From NCBI GenBank assembly GCA_012064385.1, contig QRDG01001522.1, forward strand, positions 124,001-188,000: DNA of 64,000 nt. Reading direction: 5' to 3'. The notes below the pieces were generated by a model, which saw nothing but the letters and a program-made list of their open reading frames with translations, did not search any database and was not told where the DNA came from. This stretch comes from Puccinellia tenuiflora (taxonomy: Eukaryota > Streptophyta > Magnoliopsida > Poales > Poaceae). The translations under genes and the position numbers were made by a program. Positions 1 through 12,539 of this stretch are shown here, piece after piece (the first letter of the stretch is position 1; every line of letters starts with the position of its first letter).

Positions 1-1523
1 AATTTTGACATGAACAATATCATACAGGAGGCACAACCTCTGAATATCATGAATTTTTGAGCTTTTTAACTATATTCCACTCATTAAATGAGTTTAACAA
101 CATTTATCCGTTCATAAAGGAATTTACACTACATGTCTGTTATAGTTTGGCGCCAAAATTATTTAAAAATATTAATAACGTAGTATATAATGATTCTATG
201 CAGTTGCAAAGAACAAAGTGGGAAAGAGCCACCCTCAGCTATGAATGGTCACACGGACAATTTTGGCCCTGTTTTGGAAAAAATCACATAAATCGAGAAA
301 ACATCAAAAAAAGATAAAACCGGGGGATCCACCTCTCTAGTCTACTAGTATGGATGAAAAATCATAAACTTAAAATAGCACTCTTTTTATAAAAGTGGTG
401 TTCACAAAATGGACAACCTTGTCTGGAGTTATATGGCTTTTATGCCAAATGACCAAGATCATGGCTTATCCATGGCTAACTTTGTGCTATGATCACCACA
501 CTCGGCAAAAACATGTGTTTTGGCATTGTAGACAATGTTGCCAAAGCAAGATTCCACGATTTTCTAATTATTTTTTTATTCATTTTATCTAGTGCCGAAA
601 TCAACATTTTTTGTGAAGCAGGTACCACAAATAAGACCGCAAATTGGACTCTCACAATTTTCACATGAACCATATCATACGGGAGGCACAACCCCTGAAT
701 ATCATGAATTTTTTAGCTTTTTAACTATATTACTCTCATTAAATGAGTTTAACAACATTAATCCGTTCATAAAGGAATTTGAACAACATGTCTGTTATAG
801 TTTGGCCCCAAAATTATTTAAAAAATCATTATAACGTAGGATATAATTATTCTACGCAGTTGCAAAGAACAATGTGGGAAAATCCACCCTCGGCTATGAA
901 TGGTCACACGGACAATTTTGGCCCTGTTTTGGAAAAATCACATAAATCGAGAAAACATAAAAAAAAAGGTAAAACCAGGGGGGATCCACCTCTCTAGTCT
1001 ACTAGTATGGATGAAAAATCATAAACTTGAAATAGCACTCTTTTTATAAAAGTGGTGTTCAGAAAATGGACAACCTTGTCTGGAGTTATCTGGCTTTCAA
1101 GCCAAATGACCAAGATCATGGCTTATCCATGGCTAACTTTGTGCTATGATAACCACACTCGGCAGAAACATGTGTTTTGGCATTGTAGACAATGTTGCCA
1201 AAGCAAGATTCCACGATTTTCTGATTATTTTTTTATTCATTTTATCTAGTGCCAAAATCAACATTTTTTGTTAAGCAGGTACCACAAATAAGACCGCAAA
1301 TTGGCCCCTCACGATTTTGACACAAACCATATCATACGGGAGGCACAACCCCTGAATATCAAGAATTTTTGAGCTTTTTAACTATATTTCACTCATTAAA
1401 TGATTTTAACAACATTTATCCATTCGTAAAGGAATTTGAACTACATGTCCGTTATAGTTTGGCCCCAAAATTATTTAAAAATCATAATAACGTAGTATAT
1501 AATGATTCTACGCAGTTGCAAAG
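1..1523. repeat. Tandem repeat array, block A (~656 bp unit)
   Basis: About 2.3 copies of a head-to-tail repeat. The landmark CAGTTGCAAAGAA recurs at 201, 857 and 1513, giving two periods of exactly 656 bp. Other landmarks such as ATCATACRGGAGGCACAAC and GGATCCACCTCTCTAGTC recur at the same spacing. Copies differ by scattered substitutions and small indels. The short open frames here are shadows that repeat with the unit, so I call no gene. It looks like satellite DNA; an alternative is a repeat internal to a larger CACTA element (see findings). I cannot name the family from memory. Confidence 0.9.
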
Positions 1524-1856
1524 AATCATTATAGGATTCCACTTTTATATTCAGTTTTATAAGAGTACTCTATGACCATTATAGGATGTTATTACTTTTC
1601 ATTATGCATACATTTGGTCCATAGTACTTTCTTCTATGGTACACTTTGTGAATTATCATTGAACACCCTTACATTAAATATTTGATATCACTTCATAATC
1701 TATCTTGCATATTGCTACTCCTTTGAAGAATGAATCATTTGACTCTATGTAGCAATAGTAATCATCTTTGATATCCTTTGATAGTATTAAAATGCAAAGT
1801 CCATGTTGGTTTTATCACCTTTATACTCGAGGACAAGTATAGGTTAAGCTTGGGGA
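1524..1856 (+). mobile_element. Truncated 3' internal stub of an Athila-like LTR element
   Basis: This stretch matches the last ~300 bases of the internal region of the element to its right (about 6985-7310), ending in the same AGCTTGGGGA polypurine tract directly before an LTR. The order is therefore stub, LTR, internal region, LTR, as left by unequal recombination between tandem copies or by an adjacent element that lost its left part. The junction with block A near 1524-1537 carries a short CATTATAGGA that also occurs about 45 bases downstream (from 1578), like templated filler at a repaired break. Confidence 0.75.
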
Positions 1857-3342
1857 TGTTGATGCATGTAAAATGCATACATGAACTTTACATTATATTA
1901 CTCATATTTCAATCATATTTGCATCATATAAGGGTTATATCATTGTTTTATAATGATTTTGTGAAGATTTCACAGTTTTCCTATTTTTCTGGAATTAACC
2001 CTGCACTGGCAGAAAACCCTATTTTCTATATTTTGATGTTTCAGGGACCCAAACGACGTCCAAATGACCTGAAAATTTACGAGCATCAGTTTTTGGAAGG
2101 AACAAAGCGTAGGGGCGAAGGAAGAGAAAATGTGCAAGCCCGAAGGCCAAAAGAGGGGGCCCACGCGGCCAGATTCCTTGGCCGCGTGGGACCCACCACT
2201 TTGGCCCTCGTGGCTCCGTTGCCATCGATCTTTCTTCCAGAAGCTTCATCTTGACCTAAAACCGACTATAAAAATAGTCCCCCGATGTTTTCCAGAGGGG
2301 AGCGCTGCCGAAACACAGAAACCACGAAACAGAGACCAGGAGCTTAAAATTGGAGGGGGAAAACTCCGGCGGGGCGCTGCCGGGGTGGTCTCCATCTCCC
2401 CCAACGACATCTCCACCGTCTCCATGATGAAGAGGGAGTAGTCTCCCTCGGGGCTGAGGGCTCATGCCGGTAGCTATGTGGTTTATCTCTCTCTCCCATG
2501 GTGTGATCTTTATGTGATCATGAGCTTTGTAATCTAGTTGAATCCATAGATGTTACTCTTCATTATCTTATGAATTATGCTACTCAAGTGGTTTTATTAA
2601 TGTAATCTCCGGAGTCACCTTTGTCCCATGGTGCGAAGTTGACAGTGTGCGCACCGTGTGTGGCTCTTAGGCTAAAGATTACAGGAATACTTATCATGAG
2701 TTATTATTTGTGTTGGATGTATCTATGAAATTGTGGTGTTTGTCTAGTACTATTTAGGGCGCTCAAGTTGACAGTGTGGGGTTCCCTAGATGTGGAATGC
2801 GACTTTAAGGTGTGCTTTTATAGCCCTACGCAATGGATTGGTGTTCGTTATCCAACCGGAGGATAGTTCGGGGTAGCATAGTGAACAGGAAATATTTATG
2901 TATTCAATTATATTATTATTGTTGAGAGTGTCCACTAGTGAAAGTATGATCCCTAGGCCTTGTTTCTATGCATTAATACACCGTTTTTAGTCACTTTCGT
3001 CACTTTTTTTCTTGCTGCCATTTTTATTACAGAATTACAAAATCACCTTCTACCATCCATATTACTTGCTTTTCACTATCTCTTCGCCGAACTAGTGCAC
3101 CTATACATCTGAAAAGTGTATTAGGTGTGTTGGGGACACAAGAGACTTCTTGTATCTTAATTATAGGGTTGTTTGAGAGAGGATACATAGAGAGGATACA
3201 TAGAGAGGATACATTCAACCTCTACCTCCCGTGGATTCGATAAACCTTGGTTTACTCACTTAAGGGAAATTTGCTGCTGTCCTACAAACCTCTGCACTTG
3301 GAGGCCCAACAAGTCTACAAGAATAGAAGCGTGTAGTAGACA
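1857..3342 (+). repeat. 5' LTR of the Athila-like element
   Basis: It begins TGTTGATGCATG and ends GTAGTAGACA, so TG...CA. It matches the interrupted 3' LTR; the ~26 bp length difference is explained by three copies of a 13 bp unit (GGATACATAGAGA) at 3181-3219 here against one in the other LTR. No gene is seen in it; the open frames in its GC-rich part (about 2040-2450) are repeated in the other LTR and look non-coding. Confidence 0.9.
2267..2274 (+). promoter_or_regulatory. Candidate TATA box of the Athila-like 5' LTR
   Basis: TATAAAAA lies inside the palindrome GACTATAAAAATAGTC and is followed by a GC-rich leader. The same sequence lies at 7722 in the 3' LTR. Position and conservation suggest the LTR core promoter. 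Confidence 0.55.
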
Positions 3343-3355
3343 TCAAGCTCTTTTC

Positions 3356-3373
3356 TGGCGCCGTTTCCGGGGA
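3356..3373 (+). other. Primer binding site, tRNA-Asp type
   Basis: TGGCGCCGTTTCCGGGGA lies 13 bases after the 5' LTR. It is close to the TGGCGCCGTTGCCGGGGA site of many plant Athila-group elements, with one visible mismatch. Confidence 0.8.
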
Positions 3374-3452
3374 GGTGAGCGCTTGAAGGTATCTTCTTTA
3401 GATCTTGCAATTAAATCTTTTTGTTTCTTGTTTTATTCAGTAGTTCGGTTTA

Positions 3453-3950
3453 ATGGAAAACAACAGAAAAATTAGAGAGCTTTATAAAATTTATCTTGAA
3501 ATTGGTCATGATGCTTTTGAAGAGTAAATTAAAAAACCTATGGAACTTTATTTGCATAACAATCATGCTAGTAGCAATGTTATTAGTATGATTTCTTGGA
3601 ATGCAATTGTTGCTAATGCTATGGACAATTGCAAGATTGGGGATGCCGGTTTTGATGAATATGATCTTTTTAGTCCCCCAGGTTTGAAGGAGGAAATTTG
3701 CTTTGATGATACTATGCCTCCTATATATGATGATTATAATGATGAATGTGATCTTTTCAGTCCACCTACTATTGAGCATAAAATTGCTTATGATTATGAT
3801 ATGACTCCAATTTATGATGATTACAATGATGGCTATGATAGTTTTACTCCCACTATTACTAATGAGAAGAATTTTGCTTATGTGGAGAGTAATAATACTT
3901 TTATGATGGTGAATGAAAAGAATGCTTTATGTGATAGTAACATTGTTTAA
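3453..3950 (+). pseudogene. Short acidic ORF of the Athila-like element, with a premature stop
   Basis: The frame opens at the ATG at 3453, runs 24 codons to a TAA at 3525-3527, then continues in the same frame to 3950, so the ~165-residue product is interrupted once. The protein contains about three related acidic segments centred on IYDDYND and DLFSPP, roughly 30-35 residues apart. I recognise no enzymatic domain, and it is not gag-like by eye. Such acidic ORFs occur in other non-autonomous Athila-type elements of cereals, but I cannot assign a function. It lies just downstream of the primer site, where gag would be expected. Confidence 0.55.
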
Positions 3951-6900
3951 TTTGCTTATGATGCTACTGAAAGTTATTATGAGAGAGGGACACATGTCTA
4001 TAAATATCTCAATAATACTACGTTTCCTATCTTTATGTTGAAGGTTTTAATGTTGCACTTGCTTTACCTTCCTATGCTAATTACTATGTGTTTCAATGAT
4101 TTATTTTCTTACAAGATCCCAATGCATAGGAAGTGGGTTATACTTAAATGTGTTTCATATTTTTCTCTTGATGCTCTCTTTTGCATTTCAATTCTTATTC
4201 CTATGTGAGCATCATTAAAACTATCATGTCTAGCTAAAAGACGTTAAAGAAAAGCGCCATGGGAGACAACCCATGATTTTTTTATTCAGTTTCATTTTCG
4301 GTTTTTGAGTCAAGGTGTTTGTTTACTACTGTAAAATAACCTTTGTATCTTGTTTTTCATCTTAATGGCAAGAATAACCTCTTTTGAGAGGCAGGATTAA
4401 ACAATAGTGATTTGCTGTCCAGAAAATAGATTCCTGAGGTTCACTGCAAAAAATGTATAAATCGCAGAAGAGGAATTTTAACTTGATATTGTACGACGGA
4501 AATATTCAGTTATTAATACACATTTCATTAGTTCAAAATTTTCTGATTTGAGCCACGTAAGTGCCTCTGAAAATTTACTCTTTACGGGCTGTCCAGTTTT
4601 TGACAGATTCTGTCTTTATTTTGCATTACTCTCATTACTTGTGTTTTGTGCGGTTCTATTGATGAAAGAGCAATACACAACCATAGTAATATTAGCTAAT
4701 GTGTAGAATAAACTCATGATATGTCTTTGCTGTACCTATGAGGATTTAATTTATGGAGACACTAACCCCTCTAATCAAGTTTTATGTTGAGTTTTGTGTA
4801 AAGAGAATTGTTCAAGTGGAAGAGTTGAGGGTGATAAATAAAGATCACGAGGGACAAACACTCAAGCTTGGGGATGTTACCCCTAGGCTAACCCTACATA
4901 TATCAAATAAGTACAAGAATTCAAGCTTGGAGATGCCAAGCCACCTCACTCCAATCATCTTGATAACAAGTAAGTAAGCCTAGCCATATGGCTATAAAGA
5001 AAGCGCTTTACGGGAGGCAACCCGGTTGTTTTTATTTTTGATTTTCTTTGTGTACTCTTGCTGTAACAAGAGACTTAGTTTTTAGAATTTTTAATAAAGT
5101 GCCAAGTTTTACCCATTTTGGATTGAAAAAGTTGCTTATTGTATTCGGAGATTTCATTCCAGCACGAATCTGTCCACGGTATGATTTTTAATTCCTATTC
5201 TGTAACTCCGAATGAGCTCATATTTTAACTGAAACTGAAAATTTTCATCCTCTGTACGCATGAATTTTTTCAGAATTTTTAGACATACGTAAGCTGGTTA
5301 GAAAAATACGTTTTGCGGCTCCTGTTTTTCTGAACAGATTCTGTCCCATTTTGTTTGATGCATTCTTTGAACTTTTAACTTGAATCTTTTTTATCCAATT
5401 GAGTTTATAAGTATGCATACAACATTATACAATTTCAGGACATTCATATGAATTTTTTTTAAGGATACTATGCAGCAAGCAATTCATTTGTCTATCACTA
5501 CTAATGTCACCCCACAGAAAAGAAATGGGAGAACGGTGTTTTGAAGTTTTTTCACAGGACTTACAGGAGATGCACCAAGAGCTATCCAAGGATGGTGAAG
5601 ACCATAAGCTTGGGGATGTGAAGACAACCCCACTGGACCAACACACTCTCGGTTTGCACACGTCTAACTTCTGTTTTTCGATCAGTGCACTTTATCGCAT
5701 AAACTTGGAGCGTCTTTTGTTTGCTTGTTATTTTAGTTTAATTTTTGTTTGGAGACCAACACTATCATTTATATATGAGAGAGCTACTGGAAGTTTGGGT
5801 TGAACTAAGTTGGATACTATAATAATATTGGGAAAGGGATGTTTGAGTTGATTTAAAAAGATACATATAGTTGCATGTTTCATGTGCTTTGTAATGAATA
5901 TTAAATTGCAAGTGTTCTATCAAGAGCTATCTCTTATTCATGTTTTGATGCTGAATGTTACTTTACTTGGTTTTACATAGATTGGTTAGTTCTATGGACA
6001 CTTGTGCATGCATTTAGACGGTCAACTTTCTTCCTTTTGCTAGCCCAAAAATTCCAACAAGTATAAACTTGTTTTCCAACACCTTCAACCAAAGTTTTTC
6101 CAGTGAGTCCACCGTATCTAGCTATTAGCTTTATGCTATTCCGAGTATGTTTATCATGTTACTTTGTGTTATCTATACCTCCGAATTAAAATGGTTATGT
6201 TATTGATTGTTATGGGAAAAGTTGGTTAAATAGCTCTCACACCTTACTATTGCATTTAATAAACATTAACCATTGTGATTAAAATTATGAAGTTGTGAGA
6301 TTGACAAGAGTCTTGGTTGGTAGTTAGCCCAAATGTGCTGTCACATGGCAAGCTTTCAACATTCTCATAATTATATTTAGTTGATATCATGTACTTTTGT
6401 TTATGGATGCCTATCATAGTGCCAAATAAATGTGGAAACTAAGTAAGTTAAAGTATTTTGTACAAATGGCTAGAGAGACACCTAGGTCGCTAATCTAAGC
6501 CATGCATCATTCATGGTGGAAATTTACTTACATGTTATTGTGAACCTTCAGTGATGCACCTCATAATAAAAAGCTATATCAATAGTAAATGAAAAGGGTG
6601 TTGAGATTGTTCATTATGTTTGTTTGTCCTGTCATTTTGACATGGGCTTGTTCCATGTCCTGGGACAAGAGGTGCCCCAGTTGACCCTCTTGATGACGTT
6701 ATTATACAATGACTTTTACTTGAACTTGCTTTGTATCCCAAGTTGAGTAACACCATGGTGTAGGTACTCGTATTCACGGGGCATGAGACTTTCAACCATT
6801 TCTTTGTCAAGCACACTACTCATATTTGCTTTCACTTTAAACTTTAACCATTCAGGATGTTATGATAAGGGGTAATGAGAGCTTGACACCAATACCACAT

Positions 6901-7310
6901 TGCAAACATTAACTTAAGTAGAAGTATTTGGAAGTTAGATGAAACTTGTTCATGTTTTACCTCTACTTATTTATATATCTTTCCAAAGTGTCCACCTTTT
7001 ATATTTAGATTTAGAAGAGTACTCTATGACCATTATAGGATGTTTTTACTTTTCATTATGCATACATTTGGTCCATAGTACTTTCTTCTATGTTGCACTT
7101 TGTGAATTATCATTGAACACCCTTACATTGAATATTTGATATCACTTCATAATCTATCTTGCATATTGCTACTCCTTTGAAGAATGAATCATTTGACTCT
7201 ATGTAGCAATAGTAATCATCTTTCATATCCTTTGATAGTATTAAAATGCAAAGTCCATGTTGGTTTTATCACCTTTATACTCGAGGACGAGTATAGGTTA
7301 TGCTTGGGGA
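3951..7310 (+). mobile_element. Non-coding internal region of the Athila-like element
   Basis: No convincing gene. The motif AAGCTTGGGGATG, which is also the polypurine tract before the LTR, recurs at about 4863 and 5607, with a variant (AAGCTTGGAGATG) at about 4922. A second motif, AAGCGC followed by GGGAGACAACCC or GGGAGGCAACCC, occurs at about 4252 and 5001. The short frames at 4753-4977 and 5504-5803 read through these repeats and look fortuitous. The final tract, TGCTTGGGGA, ends at 7310. Confidence 0.75.
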
Positions 7311-8301
7311 TGTTGATGCATGTAAAATGCATACAGGAACTTTGCATTATATTACTCATATTTCAATCATATTTGCATCATATAAGGGTTATATCATTGT
7401 TTTATAATGATTTTGGGAAGATTTCACAGTTTTCCTATTTTTCTGGAATTAACCCTGCACTGGCAGAAAACCCTATTTTCTATATTTTGATGTTTCAGAG
7501 ACCCAAACGACATCCAAATGACCTGAAAATTTACGAGCATCAGTTTTTGGAAGGAACAAAGCGTAGGGGCGAATGAAGCGAAAATGTGGAAGCCCGAAGG
7601 CCAAAAGAGGAGGGCCCACGCGACCAGATTCCTTGGCCGCGTGGGAACCACCACTTTGGCCCTCGTGGCTCGGTTGCCATCGATCTTTCTTCCGGAAGCT
7701 TCGTCTTGACCTAACACCGACTATAAAAATAGTCCCCCAACGTTTTCCAGAGGGGAGCGCCGCCGAAACACAGAAACCACAAAACAGAGACCTGGAGCTG
7801 TAGATTGGAGGGGGAAAACTCCGGCGGGGCGCTGCCGGGGTGGTCTCCATCTCCCCCAACGACATCTCCACCGTCTCCATGATGAAGAGGGAGTAGTCTC
7901 CCTCGGGGCTGAGGGCTCATGCCGGTAGCTATGTGGTTTATCTCTCTCTCCCATGGTGTGATCTTTATGTGATCATGAGCTTTGTAATCTAGTTGAATCC
8001 ATAGATGTTGCTCTTCATTATCTTATGAATTATGCTACTCAAGTGGTTTTATTAATGTAATCTCCGGAGTCACCTTTGTCCCATGGTGCGAAGTTGATAG
8101 TGTGCGCACCGTGTGTGGCTCTTAGGCTAAAGATTACAGGAATGCTTATCATGATTTTTTATTTGTGTTGGATGTCTCTATGAAATTGTGGTGTTTGTCT
8201 AGTACTATTTAGGGCGCTCAAGTTGACAGTGTGGGGTTCCCTAGATGTGGAATGCGACTTTAAGGTGTGCTTTTATAGCCCTACGCAATGGATTGGTGTT
8301 C
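7311..8301 (+). repeat. 3' LTR of the Athila-like element, left part
   Basis: Starts TGTTGATGCATG directly after the polypurine tract and matches 1857 onward. It is cut at 8301 by the chromovirus; bases 8297-8301 (TGTTC) are the left copy of that element's target duplication. A TATAAAA at 7722-7728 matches the 5' LTR. Confidence 0.9.
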
Positions 8302-11300
8302 TGTAACAGCCCCAGTTTGGTACTGAAAAATATGAATAATTTTTCCACTTTTGCTTCATGTTTGCATCATGGCATGCATTGAAATTTTCCACTTCTAACA
8401 ATCCACCTTGAAAGCAATTACAATGGGGAAGCAAAACCTTCTCAAACTCCAACCCAATGCACTTGCTTAACTTGGCAAACAAATTATTTCTTGGACTTCC
8501 AAATTGTTTAGGAAGTTCCAAGTTTACATTTTGTAACCAATTCTCAAAATCCAAATATTGCCAAACAAGAAATAAACTTGAGAATACAAAATTGGTTTAA
8601 TTCAAATTCTATTTTTGGAATCAAGTTAAACATCCCAAAAATTCAAAATAAAATTATGGGGAGCTTCATTACTATGCTGGGGGCCTCCATGAATAATTTC
8701 ATTATTTTTGGAAGTGCTCCAAATAAATACAATTTGGAAATTGTCAAAACTGACTATATTTAAACCCTATGGACAAATGTGGTGCGAAACATTTTATTTT
8801 GGAACACCAAATTTTGTGGAGCTTCTAGATTATATTGAGAGCCCACATAAATTTTTGCAGAATTTTAGAAAATGGTTTAGGGCCTCAATTAAATTCACTA
8901 CACTGCTGCTGGACCAATTTGCAATTAATTTAATTGAGGCTAGGGGGGTTTTCGCAAAAATTTCTTTTCCTTCCTCTCCCTGGGGCGGCAGGGCGCACTG
9001 GCGCCATGCCGCCACCTCCTTGCCGCGCCCATACCGCCCGGCCGTGCCTCCCCTCTCGCGCCACCTGCTCTCTGGTGGAGGAAAACGGGACCCCCTCTTC
9101 TCCCCGCATCCATTCCCCCACCTGCCCCGCTCCTTCTCGTTTCCCTTCTCCACCCGAGCTCCCACCGTTGCCGCTGTGATTGCCGAGCTCGTCTCCGTCG
9201 CCTAGATCCACCACGAGCAGATCGACGCCGATAGGAAGCACCGCCTTAGGCTCCTCCCCCTCCCCACCGGCGGAATCGGCCCGGGAAGCCTGAAGCCGAC
9301 GCAATCGTCCTCGCCTACTTCTACCGCGGCTGCCACTCGCCGGGGTCCATTTCCGTTGACCCCGTCGTTCCCCGCCGTCGCCGACCCTCCACAAGGCTCC
9401 AGGGTGAGCACCGCTTCCCTTCGGACCTCCTCCCACCTCCCCTCTCTCTCTCTCGCGCGTATCACCGTCGTCGGTCATCGCTGCCGGCGCCATCGCAGCG
9501 CGCCCGGCCTGGACACCGGCCTGGCCGGCCGGAGGCCGACTCGCTCGGGAGCCTGCCCGGCCCGTGCTCGGTCTGGGCCGGCCAAAGGCCGGATGCCTCG
9601 GGCACCAGCCCGGCCTAGCGCCCAGCCTGGGCCGGCCAAAGGCCGGACCCTTCGGGAGCCTACCCGGCCTGTGGCCCGGCCTGGCCGACCCGAGGCCGGC
9701 CTGTCTGGCTTTTTATTTTTCCTTTTGGAATTAAAATTAAATTAAAAGAATTAATAACTATTTAAATATTGCTCCAAATTTAGCAAATAAAATACCAAAT
9801 TGTTCAGAAAAACAAACTCTACATGTTAGAATAATTGTAATGGTCTTTTGAAATTATATTCTTGCTGTTTTCCTAAGAATTCCTAAAATGGCATAAATAA
9901 TACCAAATTTGGGAAAAATCATAACTTGCTAAATAATTAACAAAAAATTGTGAATAAAATACCAATGTGATCAGCACTTCAAATGCTATCAAACAATGCT
10001 AATATCAAATCATGATCACAAAGTTTCCTTTGAAGTTATTCCTAATTTGATTGAGGGAATTAAATCCAAATGATTATTTAATTCGCTAGGTATTCATCGA
10101 TAATTAGAAAATTACAAATAAGGTACCAAAACGATCAGAAGAACAACACCTATCCTTTCATGTCATGCTCATGCATATGTAAGACACTCTTTAACAATGT
10201 AATAAATTATAAGCAATGTGGACAATAAGTTAAATATGGGGTTGCTTCCGAATAATCGCACTAATTATTTGGCACTCTATTTAATTATGTTAGTTAAATT
10301 ATATGATGATATCATTGCATGAATTTGACATACCATCATGCTTGTGCATTGCACTTGTCTTCGTGTTATTTATTTGTTCTTTTGTGATTTGTTTGGGTAT
10401 CGATAGATTCTGGAGTTGAGGTTAACCCTACCTACCCCGACGAGCAGTACTACACGCCCCTTCAGCAAGGCAAGAGATAACCTAACCTTCTTGGCATCTA
10501 GCATCCTATTGTTTTATAAACTTATTTTATCCACCTTAATATTGCATTCGATTCTATGTCAATCTTGGTCAATACTAGAGTATCCAGTGAATGCATGTTT
10601 TCCCCCGACCCAATCCATGTTTCCCTACCTATGAACCATAGGTTTGATGTGTTAGCCTGAGACAAAGATATATTTGTTGTTTATATATGCTTAGCTATGC
10701 TTAGCCATGCTTAGTCAAATGCTAGTTATGTTTGTTGCTTAAATTCCATAATTATGATGTTGATGGAATGTTTCGGACATGGTGGTTACTCGTGGTGCTT
10801 AATTAAATTGCTAAGAAGGCTTGGATGAGTTGCCATCGGGGATGGTGTTTTGTCTCATTCTTGCCCCTAGGTGCGAATTCTTTACCTCTTGAACCAAGAC
10901 GAGCATGCTTCCAACGGTGGGGCATATGGAATCCCCTTTAACTAAATAACTTGTGCGGGCGTATCCAAGGGTCCTCTAGTTTGCTATTTCCATTTGCGGG
11001 TGAGTGTATGGGTGGAAAAAGAAACGATGAGGATGGTGGTATTTAGGGCGTGGCGATGGGGGCAGGGGCTGAAATAGGCTGGATAAACTTGTCCTGTCGC
11101 TACAGATGATCCTTGGATAGTATCATGCGAGGTAAAGGTTTAACCGCGCCCACTTGCCAGCTTTCCCCAGAAGAGAGCTAATCAGGCGAGCCGGACGGTA
11201 CCGGTGGGTAAATTAGTACACCCTTGCAGGGTTTAATCTTTTCGAAAAGCCGTGTCCGCGGTTATGGACGACTTGGGAATAGAAGATAAGATCATAGAGA

Positions 11301-12133
11301 ACCTGAACATAATTAATTAATTTGGCAGCTAGAGGTTGCATGTCAACGTGTGATAAAAGGTTCATTTCCTCGAGGGTGATTCGAGGGAGTGCCTTGGTGG
11401 AGATGAGAGGTTCGGGTTACAAGTTGGTTCGATGAGAACCGAAGATGAAAGTTTACTCTCTTATCCTTTTTATGAAAAACACTCTGAGTAGTCGATGCCA
11501 TGGGTCGATCTTTTTAAATGAAAATTGGCTTTATGCAAAACAACTACTATACAGCTTTAGAGCCTCCGTCATCGTTGGGCCTATATCGCCCTACTAAACT
11601 TGCGAGTACGTCGTACTCAGTCTCTCTTTGCTGTTTTTATAATTTGTTTCAGAGGAGGACGACACCGAGCAGACATGTGGGTTCTTCTTGGACATCGACG
11701 AGTAGTTCGGGGTTCCCAGGTGGCAGCTTGGGACGTCCTGGAACAGGCTGGCACGGGATGTTTATTTGTAGGCCTCTTAGGCCATATTTTGGATCTTGTT
11801 GTTAGACAACACTACCTAGCTTCCGCATGATGTAATGATGGGTCTGTGACCCCTGTGTGATTTGTATATTTCTCATATATGAGTTGCTATATGATCTCGT
11901 TGTGTCGTAGAGTCTGTGATGTGCCAGTTGTTCCGCAGTCTTGATCTATTTATTATGGATGATAGCTATGTCTGAGCTTACGGCATGATCGAAGTGTTGC
12001 GTTGCCGATGATCCATTCCGAGCACGCCTACCAAAGGTTTTGGCCTGGGATTGGTAACCCAGTAACCTTCGATTGTGTAGCATGACCGGTTGCACATAGC
12101 GTCATTGTATAGTTCTGGGGTCTGGGCGCTACA
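8302..12133 (+). repeat. 5' LTR of the chromovirus (3832 bp)
   Basis: TG...CA ends; matches 29273-33028. It has an AT-rich start, a GC-rich island (about 8980-9700) with CT runs and repeated GGCCGGCCAAAGGCCGGA blocks, then AT-rich sequence. Open frames inside, such as those at 8708-9745, appear in shifted form in the other LTR and are not called as genes. No gene is seen. Confidence 0.92.
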
Positions 12134-12136
12134 AAT

Positions 12137-12150
12137 TGGTATCAGAGCAG
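12137..12150 (+). other. Primer binding site, tRNA-iMet type
   Basis: TGGTATCAGAGCAG starts three bases after the 5' LTR. It is the standard initiator-methionine primer site of plant Gypsy and Copia elements. Confidence 0.95.
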
Positions 12151-12539
12151 GACTGCCTGTAGGAAACCCTTTCTATTGGTCGATGTCGAGTATAGTGTTT
12201 TGAAAATTATTTATAACCTAAAAATGAGTTGTGAAAACCTTCTTAGGATTCTTTTTACTCCTCATCCAACTCGCTCTACTCTGATATCTTATCTCTATTT
12301 GTTTTGAGTGTGGTGTTGAAGTCTAGGTTCTCGGGGTTTGGGTTCCTACCGTCCAGTGTTTGTCTCAAGTTAGTTGTTTCCATTTGCTATCGCCGCGATG
12401 ACGTGATTTCACGCGTGGTTGTCTTAATTTGTTCTTGTGTTAGTGCTATCTTAAATCTCTAAATCAAGAAGGACTCTAGTGATCTATCCTAATTGTGTGG
12501 AGTTGGGTACTAACTATGTCCTTGTTCCAAATCTTCAGA

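Noticed and set aside
1778..2441. ORFs across the Athila-like LTR, repeated at 7184-7803
   Set aside because: They cross the internal/LTR border and primer-independent LTR sequence, are frameshifted between copies and have no domain.
4753..4977. Possible small gene in the Athila-like internal region
   Set aside because: Short, reads through PPT-like repeats, no recognised motif; kept only as part of the non-coding internal region.
8930..9745. Long overlapping open frames on both strands in the GC-rich LTR island
   Set aside because: Composition-driven: GC-rich DNA lacks stop codons. Frames differ between the two LTRs and match no known domain.
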